Source: Methanosarcinales archaeon
GTDB lineage: Archaea; Halobacteriota; Methanosarcinia; Methanosarcinales; Methanogasteraceae
DNA: 5,731 nt
Direction: 5' to 3'
Assembly (NCBI GenBank): GCA_030606635.1
Contig: JAUWGA010000114.1
Location: 1 to 5,731 of the forward strand
Position numbers and translations under genes: made by a program
Notes under the pieces: generated by a model
Databases searched by the model: none
Told to the model about the DNA's origin: nothing
Seen by the model: only the letters and a program-made list of their open reading frames with translations
Shown: piece by piece, positions 1 to 5,056 of the stretch
Layout: the number at the start of each line of letters is the position of its first letter
How positions within the stretch are numbered: position 1 is the stretch's first letter

Positions 1-67
1 CGAGGTTGGTATCGTTTGGCATGGTGTTTGAGCAGTTCGTTCTCTCTTCCCCTACGAATGCACATCG

Positions 68-75
68 ATATATAT
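68..75. promoter_or_regulatory. Possible TATA box (symmetrical A/T-rich box)
   Basis: This is an alternating ATATATAT box in otherwise mixed sequence; a second A/T patch, CTTAAATT, lies at 86-93. As an archaeal TATA box read rightwards it would start transcription near 97-100, upstream of the structured region at 131-220, giving either a small RNA or a leader of about 200 nt for the gene at 296. The box is symmetrical and could equally drive a leftward gene outside the window. No BRE is obvious. Confidence 0.3.
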
Positions 76-130
76 TCTGTTGGCACTTAAATTGGAAGTA
101 TGCACACCGAGACTGGAAAAGTGGGCAATC

Positions 131-204
131 ACTCCGGAATAGTGGGTCACATACCCACTCCGGGGCGATGGTGGGGATATACCGGACTTGGGCACACCAT
201 CGCC
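131..204. promoter_or_regulatory. Element A: structured inverted-repeat region
   Basis: There are two consecutive hairpins. The first pairs AGTGGGT (141-147) with ACCCACT (153-159) around the loop CACAT, and is extended by CCGG (134-137) with CCGG (160-163) across a three-base bulge. The second is a perfect 10-bp stem, GGCGATGGTG (164-173) with CACCATCGCC (195-204), around a 21-base loop. ACTCCGG occurs twice (131-137 and 157-163), each time followed within 4-7 bases by GTGGG. A related arrangement occurs at 3203-3244 upstream of another gene. The region lies upstream of the promoter at 216-233, so it could be a DNA operator. If transcription begins further upstream, it would be a structured RNA. 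Confidence 0.6.
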
Positions 205-215
205 AATGAGGCGAG

Positions 216-233
216 CCCAAAAGATTTAATAAA
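216..233 (+). promoter_or_regulatory. Archaeal promoter (BRE + TATA) for the 296-1012 gene
   Basis: A BRE-like CCCAAAAG (216-223) is followed directly by the A/T box ATTTAATAAA (224-233). Transcription would be expected to start about 25-27 bases after the box centre, near 255. This leaves a leader of about 40 nt that includes the ribosome binding site at 283-287. The promoter at 3285-3302 shares the CCAAAAG plus A/T-box form. Confidence 0.55.
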
Positions 234-282
234 CCCAAATGATGCGTATAGACAAGCAGTGGTTTCGCATCCGCACACATAA

Positions 283-287
283 GGAGG
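283..287 (+). promoter_or_regulatory. Shine-Dalgarno site that decides the start at 296
   Basis: GGAGG lies eight bases before the ATG at 296. The in-frame ATG codons at 239 and 242 lie upstream of the predicted transcription start and have no such site, so 296 is preferred. Confidence 0.8.
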
Positions 288-295
288 CGTTAAGG

Positions 296-1012
296 ATGGC
301 ACGAATGAAGAAAGTATCAAAGAAAGAGACAAGACTCGAGAAGGTTGCTGCCCTGGAGACACTGATCAGGGAGATCTATAAAGAGTACCGTCATCTTCTC
401 CCCGCGGATTATCGGTGGGAAGACGAGAGCTCCAGATGGACTGAACTGGTCTACTGCATATTCGCAGAGCTTACGAAACATTCGTACAGGGACGCGCGCA
501 GACTGGCAAACGGTATTGCAGACTTAAACCTGCTGGCTGTCGAGGATCTGGCTGGAATACCGATAATGGATGATGGTATGGTAAATCCGGATAATTCGCG
601 TATTAGAACCATAACAGACATCCTTAAATCAAATGGCGTAAGTGAGGATGAGATTAACAGATCGCTCTCGGCGATCTGCAAGGTAGCCCAGGCGATCCAG
701 GAGAATTACGACGGCAAGGTACAGAAGTTTCTCAGGAAGTACGGTCGCGATATCGTCAACGAGTTCGACTCGCACGTCTCGTTTTCCGAGGTGAGTAGGG
801 GCACCCAGTCCAGAATCCTCGTGAAATGGATTCAGAACACACTTGCGATGCCTCTTGCATTCTCAAACGTCTATACAGCCAGGTTCTGCGAAAACGAAGA
901 CGTCACTTACTGGGAACTTGCAGAGGCAGCAGACAATATCAGGATCAATGCAGCAGTGCTCGATGACCTGCTTGAAGTATACATCGTTGACACGAAAGGA
1001 AAGAAGGTATAA
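296..1012 (+). CDS. Unknown protein, possibly a degenerate HhH-GPD/endonuclease III-fold protein
   Basis: This encodes a 238-aa soluble protein with no signal peptide or membrane segment and a Lys/Arg-rich N-terminus (residues 3-16). I do not recognise it with certainty. It appears mostly helical, and the order of segments recalls the endonuclease III/HhH-GPD glycosylase fold: a helix around ELVYCIFAEL (50-59), an ICKVAQAI..NYDGKVQKFLRKYG block (127-150), then a segment (165-200) where that family carries its helix-hairpin-helix and catalytic Asp. The LPGVG-type hairpin, the catalytic Lys and the catalytic Asp are not recognisable, and no C-terminal four-Cys cluster exists (only Cys54, 128 and 198). 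If related, it is therefore probably not an active glycosylase and may bind DNA or act structurally. The start is set by GGAGG at 283-287. The gene stands alone and converges on the Usp operon. The gene itself is secure; the fold assignment is speculative. Confidence 0.85.
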   Translation: MARMKKVSKKETRLEKVAALETLIREIYKEYRHLLPADYRWEDESSRWTELVYCIFAELTKHSYRDARRLANGIADLNLLAVEDLAGIPIMDDGMVNPDNSRIRTITDILKSNGVSEDEINRSLSAICKVAQAIQENYDGKVQKFLRKYGRDIVNEFDSHVSFSEVSRGTQSRILVKWIQNTLAMPLAFSNVYTARFCENEDVTYWELAEAADNIRINAAVLDDLLEVYIVDTKGKKV

Positions 1013-1030
1013 TCCATAAAATAATAAAAC

Positions 1031-1098
1031 AGTAGTAGCCGGGGTATGGATCAGGGGATCGTTCGGTCCCCTGCCCGAACCCCGATCATGCTACTACT
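1031..1098. terminator. Bidirectional terminator-like long hairpin
   Basis: The outer stem AGTAGTAGC (1031-1039) pairs with GCTACTACT (1090-1098). A second stem CGGGGT (1040-1045) pairs with ACCCCG (1079-1084). An inner stem CAGGGGA (1052-1058) pairs with TCCCCTG (1067-1073). It lies between convergent genes and overlaps the last codons and stop of the minus-strand gene ending at 1086. Reading leftward, the RNA continues into a U-rich tract (complement of 1014-1030), which suits termination of the Usp transcript. Reading rightward there is only a short TTTT at 1098-1101. Confidence 0.6.
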
Positions 1099-2021
1099 TT
1101 TCGCACTGCAAAGACCGAACTGTGGACCTTTCGGGCGATTGCTTCCGGTGCAGTCTTGTGCATGAGCCTTTTGAGGACGCTCTCGTTCTTTGATCCCATG
1201 ACCAGAAGATCGAAGCGTTCCCGTCTGGTGAGCCTTGCGAGCTCATCACTGGGTTTACCCACCAGTACCTGCGAGCTTGCAGATACTCCTTTGTCACGCG
1301 CGACATCAGCAACAGCGTCCGCAAGCGCCTCGCCCCTCGTCATCCGGTTCTCCTTCATCTTGGCAAGCAGGGTATCCGGAGTCTTCACGACCTCACCAAG
1401 CCTTCTGCGCTGCCTTCCTGCCCCGGATGACGCGGCAGCCTCTGGCAGGTAAACGACCCGTTCCCTGACAAGCCCTTCTTCGAGGTCCACAACCTGAACC
1501 GCGGTCAGTTCCGCATCATATCCTGAAGCGATATTCGTGGCACAATCCGCTATGTTGATCGGGCTGTCTGCCGAGACAAGAATCTTCTTGTACTCGCCCA
1601 TGTCGTGGTCCAGGTCTTTGACGAGGAGCAGGTTATACTTCGAAAGGTTGAAGAGTCCTGCTGCACGATCGCTGAGACCCTGTCCTGCCATGATGCCACC
1701 ACGCGCACCTGATACCAGTATATTCGGGTTGATTTCGTGCGCCAGCCTCAGGATGTCCTTTGGTCTGTCGCCAACTGCCTTCTGCCGCACATCGCGTATC
1801 TCGACACCGTGATCCGATGCCATGTCGCTGATTCTTGCAAGCTTATCCTGGAACAGATGTCTCGCAGCTTCGGTCTTCCGGTAGGAATCGAACCAGCGTG
1901 AGTTCCTGATCTCTGTCGCCACAAGCTCGGCATCCAGATGGTCAGCCATGATCACAGCGTGTCTGGCTGTAGCATCCGAATCTGCCGCGCCGTCTACCAA
2001 TAGTTGTAGTCTTTTTACCAT
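1086..2021 (-). CDS. Tandem universal stress protein (two UspA-like domains), downstream paralogue
   Basis: This encodes a 311-aa soluble protein made of two Usp domains (about 1-136 and 144-311). Each opens with a beta strand of the Usp type (KRLQLLVDG; YKKILVSAD) and ends in an NLLLVK- or SSVFAVRK-type strand. Usp proteins act in the cytoplasm in stress tolerance, and a subset bind ATP through G-x2-G-x9-G-(S/T). Domain 1 has GARGG (105-109) without the second half, and domain 2 has GSKN (276-279) without the later glycines, so neither site looks able to bind ATP in the usual way. Domain 2 carries the segment ERVVYLPEAA (187-196) and a nearby RRLGE (206-210), both echoed in the neighbouring paralogue. 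AGAGGTGAT (complement of about 2026-2034) lies just ahead of the ATG at 2021. This favours 2021 over the GTG at 2030, which lies inside that site. It is the second gene of a minus-strand operon, 29 bases after the first. Confidence 0.9.
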   Translation of the reverse strand: MVKRLQLLVDGAADSDATARHAVIMADHLDAELVATEIRNSRWFDSYRKTEAARHLFQDKLARISDMASDHGVEIRDVRQKAVGDRPKDILRLAHEINPNILVSGARGGIMAGQGLSDRAAGLFNLSKYNLLLVKDLDHDMGEYKKILVSADSPINIADCATNIASGYDAELTAVQVVDLEEGLVRERVVYLPEAAASSGAGRQRRRLGEVVKTPDTLLAKMKENRMTRGEALADAVADVARDKGVSASSQVLVGKPSDELARLTRRERFDLLVMGSKNESVLKRLMHKTAPEAIARKVHSSVFAVRKVVA

Positions 2022-2050
2022 TTTAATCACCTCTGATTAACTTAAATAAC

Positions 2051-2959
2051 TTAACTCTCCTTTACCGCAAATACCGAGCATGGTGCGCTCGTTGCGATAT
2101 CTTCTGACAGGTTGCCGGAGAGTATCCGTGAGAACATGCCTCTGTTCCGATACCCGAGTACCATCAGGTCAAAGTCCCCTTCCGCTGCGAACGATGGAAT
2201 CTTCTCTGCAGGGTTGCCATCGAGTACCACCGACTCCGTGTGAATCCCTGCGCGCCGGGCAGGTTCAAGCAGAGTGTCAACCGCCCGCGTTGCACGATTG
2301 AGGAGTGCGCGTCTCTTCATGTCCACCGCAGCCTTCGAGAGCGTGACGCGCTCGCCAAGGTGGCGCCGCCCTGTTGCAGCTTCAGGAAGATACACGATGC
2401 GCTCACTCTGCACCGTATCCATAGTGTTCATGACACCGCATCCCACGAGGTTTGCGCCAAACTGCCCCGCAATCTCTGCCGCATGCTTCGCCGTGTCATC
2501 AGACCCGGACACAGGTGTCGGCATGAGGATCTTCTTGTAGAACCGGTCGTTCTCCAGTCGATCCCGCACCAGAAGCACGTTCTTCTTCGCATCCCTGAGA
2601 ACTGCTGCTCCGATATCGTTGATGGTGCCGTGCGTGTATCCGGAAGCGCCCAGGACGATCAGATCGCATCCGCTTGACTTTGTCTCTGCAAGGATGTCCC
2701 GGATAGGATTTGCTGTGATCGTCTTTGCAGCATCGATCGTTACGTCACAACATGCCTGCGCCTTCTCTGCAAGGTCCTTGAGATACGCGTCCATCCCGGC
2801 CCTCGCCGTCTCGATGACCTTTGACGTTCTGAACCTGCGAGTGTCGATGACCTCAACAGGCACAATCCTGGCATCGCACTTCGATGCCATTTTTATTGCG
2901 TGTTTTGCCGCGACCTCAGAGGATTCTGAGCCGTCGAGCAAGAGTTGGATTCTTCTCAT
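2051..2959 (-). CDS. Tandem universal stress protein (two UspA-like domains), upstream paralogue
   Basis: This encodes a 302-aa soluble protein with two Usp domains (about 1-133 and 140-302), the strands opening with RRIQLLLDGS and FYKKILMPT. Domain 1 carries G104-x2-G107-x9-G117-A, which is almost the full ATP-binding signature of the Usp family, with Ala in place of the final Ser/Thr. Domain 2 has G269-x2-N272-x9-G282, so it is degenerate at the second position. ERIVYLPEAA (186-195) and RRHLGE (198-203) match the same place in the downstream gene, and the two proteins look like products of a duplication. AGGAGA (complement of 2970-2975) lies 10 bases before the ATG at 2959; the GTG at 2968 would sit only one base from that site and is rejected. 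This is the first gene of the operon, read from the divergent region shared with the gene at 3327. The partner or stress is not shown by the sequence. Confidence 0.92.
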   Translation of the reverse strand: MRRIQLLLDGSESSEVAAKHAIKMASKCDARIVPVEVIDTRRFRTSKVIETARAGMDAYLKDLAEKAQACCDVTIDAAKTITANPIRDILAETKSSGCDLIVLGASGYTHGTINDIGAAVLRDAKKNVLLVRDRLENDRFYKKILMPTPVSGSDDTAKHAAEIAGQFGANLVGCGVMNTMDTVQSERIVYLPEAATGRRHLGERVTLSKAAVDMKRRALLNRATRAVDTLLEPARRAGIHTESVVLDGNPAEKIPSFAAEGDFDLMVLGYRNRGMFSRILSGNLSEDIATSAPCSVFAVKES

Positions 2960-3004
2960 TTTTCGCACGTCTCCTTTTTGTTTTTTGGTTCATCAAGAGA
3001 CATC

Positions 3005-3028
3005 CGCGCAAAGCCGGTCACTTGCGCG
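3005..3028 (-). repeat. Inverted repeat / leader hairpin of the Usp operon
   Basis: This is a perfect 7-bp inverted repeat, CGCGCAA (3005-3011) with TTGCGCG (3022-3028), separated by 10 bases. If the minus-strand promoter at 3073-3080 is used, the repeat falls within the roughly 90-nt leader of the Usp mRNA, some 45 bases before the start codon. It could form an RNA hairpin or be a protein-binding palindrome. Confidence 0.45.
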
Positions 3029-3072
3029 CCTTCTCGCGCCTCTCTCGTTTCTACACTCTGTAATGTCACTTG

Positions 3073-3080
3073 TATATACT
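3073..3080 (-). promoter_or_regulatory. Probable TATA box of the Usp operon
   Basis: Read on the minus strand this is AGTATATA, continuing as CAAG, the best TATA-like box upstream of the operon. The expected transcription start is near 3050, giving a leader of about 90 nt. It directly abuts and partly overlaps the inverted repeat at 3079-3101. Confidence 0.45.
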
Positions 3081-3101
3081 CGATTGATACTAAAAATCGA
3101 G
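3079..3101. promoter_or_regulatory. Inverted repeat next to the Usp TATA box (possible operator)
   Basis: CTCGATT (3079-3085) and AATCGAG (3095-3101) form a perfect 7-bp inverted repeat with a 9-base spacer. It occupies the BRE/upstream side of the minus-strand TATA box, where a bound dimer could block or assist TBP/TFB. The A/T-rich spacer could itself contain promoter sequence. The function is inferred from position only. Confidence 0.45.
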
Positions 3102-3202
3102 AGAATGTCTTTTAGAGGACAAAGCGTGACAAAAACCGCACATTACGGGTAGCCTGTTGATACCAGGTGCCAGATGGTGTGGAGATTGCGGAATGGTTAC
3201 AC

Positions 3203-3244
3203 ACTCCGGTCGGGATGGTGGGTTTCGTGCCCACTTGCCATCCC
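3203..3244. promoter_or_regulatory. Element B: inverted repeat related to element A
   Basis: ACTCCGG (3203-3209) is followed by a hairpin. The outer stem GGGATGG (3212-3218) pairs with CCATCCC (3238-3244), and the inner stem TGGG (3219-3222) pairs with CCCA (3230-3233). The apical loop is TTTCGTG, with a four-base bulge CTTG on the 3' side. ACTCCGG, GATGGTGGG and the CCATC arm match element A at 157-204. One pair differs in a compensatory way: C166-G202 in A against G3213-C3243 in B. It ends about 40 bases upstream of the promoter of the gene at 3327. It could be an operator or the 3' part of a small structured RNA. Confidence 0.6.
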
Positions 3245-3284
3245 ATAAGCCGCGGTGTATCACATATCATGGGTGCTGTGTTAT

Positions 3285-3302
3285 CCAAAAGGTTTTTTAA
3301 AT
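3285..3302 (+). promoter_or_regulatory. Leaderless archaeal promoter (BRE + TATA) of the 3327 gene
   Basis: The BRE-like CCAAAAGG (3285-3292) precedes the A/T box TTTTTTAAAT (3293-3302). The box centre is about 29 bases before the ATG at 3327, so transcription should start at or next to the start codon. No Shine-Dalgarno sequence lies in between, which supports a leaderless mRNA. Confidence 0.65.
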
Positions 3303-3326
3303 TACACGCCGCATCTGGATTAGACA

Positions 3327-4790
3327 ATGGTACTCAGAAAACACATCGCGCTCGAGGATGAACATCTGAAGAAGATCGAGCCGCTCCTCGAAAAGCATAA
3401 GGGAAATCTCAGTGCTGCGATACGGGATGCCATCGACTTAACCGATGTCGCTTTGCAGTATTACGGCAGCGTCAAGGACGCCACGTTCCTGATCGCAACG
3501 CTCCGGGAGATTAGGGAAGATCAGACAATCGTCCCGAAACCGATCTTCGATTACATGCTTACGCAGACAAAAGACCTTATCATCGAAAAAGATGTTCTGG
3601 ATCATGTTTTTGATCCATCCGAGGTGACAACCATCTCCGAATTCGAGGAAGCGATACGAAATCTCTGCACCGGTCTCTACTGGGACGCGCTGATAAGCAT
3701 GACCGCGGATGATGACCAGAGCCCATCGAGTGTCCATGCGGAGATCAAGGGGATAGACGATGACAAGCGGCAGTTTCTTGCAGGAATCATCGGGTCATAC
3801 CTGACATCCTTCTCGCTCGGGATCACAGAGATGCGCTCGCACCTCGACACGCTCAAGATCGATTTTGAACAGAGAGCAAGCCCGAATGAAGCATATAACG
3901 ATCTTTTAAAGAATGTTGGTTGTATGCAGGAGACGGTTAAGGAACTTCATGCAAAACCGGAATTCTGGAGATCATTGATCCACGAGTACAGTGCGGCAAA
4001 CTACGAGATCGTCGCGCTGCACAGGAAGTTCTATGAGGATCTCCTGATCGGCAAGGTGCCAAGAGCGATCATGACATCCGAATGCCTCTGCGAGAAGTTG
4101 TCAGAGGATATGCCGCTGCAGGAGGTGCTCCTCGACTTAAAGCGCGTCGCTGAGACCTCACGCATCGTCAACCGGATGGATATTGATGGTGAGGATATAA
4201 CGATACACCATGGCTACCGGAGTATGCGCGCGGTGGACAAATTAAAGAACATCTTTTTGTGCATGCTCGAATCGGCAGGACTCAATTACGATTACCAGAT
4301 CACCAGTAACGTGATGGCACTGAAACACCAACCAGAGGTCGAGAAAAAGATCAAGGAACTGCTCGATTATGTGGGGGTCAAGGATGTCTTCGATGAGCCG
4401 TTACGCGAACTTTCAACGTTCCTGAAGGAGAGAAATATCAACTCTGACCGGCACATGCGAGTCTTTGGAAGAAGGATTGGCAGGCAGGTCATACATAACT
4501 ATGCGAAGCAGTATGGCGAGGTCTGGACTGCTGATAAGTTTAAGGATGCGCTTGCACGGATCGATAAGATACCAGGGCGTGAGTCGGAGTGGGATGTGAG
4601 GGGCAGTACCGCGCATTACACTGTGCACAAATGCCCGCTTGCAGATGATGCCGAGGCGTGTCACGTCTGCCGCGGAATCTTTCGGGGTGCGATGCACTGT
4701 GCTTTCCGGGGCATGGCTGAACTTGAGGTCAGGAAGCTCTTGAGCCACGGCGACGAGTACTGCGAGGTCTATGTGCACGGGATCGGGTGA
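3327..4790 (+). CDS. Putative ribbon-helix-helix regulator with a Cys-rich V4R-like C-terminal domain
   Basis: This encodes a 487-aa soluble protein. Residues 3-39 fit a ribbon-helix-helix DNA-binding fold: a short strand (RKHIAL), a helix (EDEHLKKIEPLLEKHK), a Gly-Asn turn at 26-27 and a second helix (NLSAAIRDAIDL). Such proteins bind palindromes as dimers. Residues of about 45-400 are mainly helical and not recognised; a conspicuous stretch is DITIHHGYRSMRAVDKLKNI, around 290-310. The C-terminus (about 415-487) resembles V4R-type small-molecule or metal-binding domains: Cys436, 445, 448, 458 and 479 within 44 residues, then E..KLLSHGDEYCEVYVH. In phenol sensors with V4R domains, conserved cysteines bind zinc near the ligand pocket, so a metal or small-molecule sensor is a reasonable inference. 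The start is set by the promoter, not by an RBS. It is divergent from the Usp operon and carries element B upstream, which suggests autoregulation. The gene is secure; the RHH call is fairly sure and the V4R call is moderate. Confidence 0.85.
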   Translation: MVLRKHIALEDEHLKKIEPLLEKHKGNLSAAIRDAIDLTDVALQYYGSVKDATFLIATLREIREDQTIVPKPIFDYMLTQTKDLIIEKDVLDHVFDPSEVTTISEFEEAIRNLCTGLYWDALISMTADDDQSPSSVHAEIKGIDDDKRQFLAGIIGSYLTSFSLGITEMRSHLDTLKIDFEQRASPNEAYNDLLKNVGCMQETVKELHAKPEFWRSLIHEYSAANYEIVALHRKFYEDLLIGKVPRAIMTSECLCEKLSEDMPLQEVLLDLKRVAETSRIVNRMDIDGEDITIHHGYRSMRAVDKLKNIFLCMLESAGLNYDYQITSNVMALKHQPEVEKKIKELLDYVGVKDVFDEPLRELSTFLKERNINSDRHMRVFGRRIGRQVIHNYAKQYGEVWTADKFKDALARIDKIPGRESEWDVRGSTAHYTVHKCPLADDAEACHVCRGIFRGAMHCAFRGMAELEVRKLLSHGDEYCEVYVHGIG

Positions 4791-4826
4791 GCCGCATACG
4801 TGAATCGTGCGATCTGAGCAGCGCTT

Positions 4827-4845
4827 CCCATACGCGCCTTATGGG
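4827..4845. repeat. Short inverted repeat after the 3327-4790 gene
   Basis: CCCATA (4827-4832) pairs with TATGGG (4840-4845) around a seven-base loop, 37 bases after the stop codon. No U-rich run follows, so a terminator role is weak. Confidence 0.35.
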
Positions 4846-4861
4846 CACTCAATCGAAAACG

Positions 4862-4880
4862 GTGGGCGAGATCCGCCCAC
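4862..4880. repeat. Inverted repeat GTGGGCG-N5-CGCCCAC
   Basis: This is a perfect 7-bp inverted repeat (4862-4868 with 4874-4880, loop AGATC). Its outer GTGGG...CCCAC arms match those in element A (142-158) and element B (3218-3234), but the neighbouring ACTCCGG is absent. It may be a third, diverged copy of the same binding site, or a transcript-end hairpin. It lies about 175 bases before the next gene. Confidence 0.4.
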
Positions 4881-5056
4881 ACAGGAACGAACATACAGGT
4901 CAACTCATGGGATGCAGGCACAACACCGGGCAGGATGAAACGATTGCAAATGCTTACATCCGACACACGTACTCATGCACACACGCTTGTGGCGTCAGTC
5001 TGCGCCGCGGCAGCAGCAGCGGGCGTGGACACTTCTGAGGAAACAGCGGCGCGGGT

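Larger units (their letters stand above)
4791..5056. other. Intergenic region before the surface-protein gene
   Basis: Apart from the two hairpins at 4827-4845 and 4862-4880, I see no gene here; translations are Cys/His/Arg-rich and lack protein-like character. The only mildly A/T-rich patch is around 4940-4957. No good TATA box or Shine-Dalgarno site is evident for the gene at 5057; GAGG at 5037-5040 is about 16 bases from the ATG, which is too far to be persuasive. Confidence 0.5.

Noticed and set aside
1..90. Tail of an upstream plus-strand gene entering the window
   Set aside because: One frame is open from base 1 to a TAA at 88-90 and another to a TGA at 29-31, but the residues are too few and unremarkable to support a call.
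239..295. N-terminal extension of the first gene from the ATG at 239 or 242
   Set aside because: GGAGG at 283-287 is ideally spaced for the ATG at 296, and the likely transcription start near 255 lies downstream of 239.
2022..2030. GTG start three codons earlier for the downstream Usp gene
   Set aside because: The GTG is part of the Shine-Dalgarno sequence AGAGGTGAT that serves the ATG at 2021.
2956..3003. Minus-strand 15-codon frame (MSLDEPKNKK...) whose TGA overlaps the ATG of the upstream Usp gene, a possible leader peptide
   Set aside because: The ATGA overlap is suggestive, but it has no ribosome binding site, and its codons are mostly the A-rich tract and Shine-Dalgarno site of the Usp gene. 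It is probably chance.
2240..3152. Long plus-strand open frames antisense to the upstream Usp gene (2240-2677, 2274-2540, 2619-3152)
   Set aside because: They lie opposite a clear Usp gene, have Cys/Ser/Arg-rich translations without recognisable domains, and no ribosome binding site.
4413..4778. Minus-strand open frame opposite the C-terminus of the 3327 gene
   Set aside because: It is antisense to a well-supported coding region with Cys motifs and has no domain character.
4787..5038. Plus-strand frame starting at a GTG overlapping the stop of the 3327 gene
   Set aside because: The translation is His/Cys/Arg-rich without hydrophobic periodicity, has no ribosome binding site, and crosses two intergenic hairpins.
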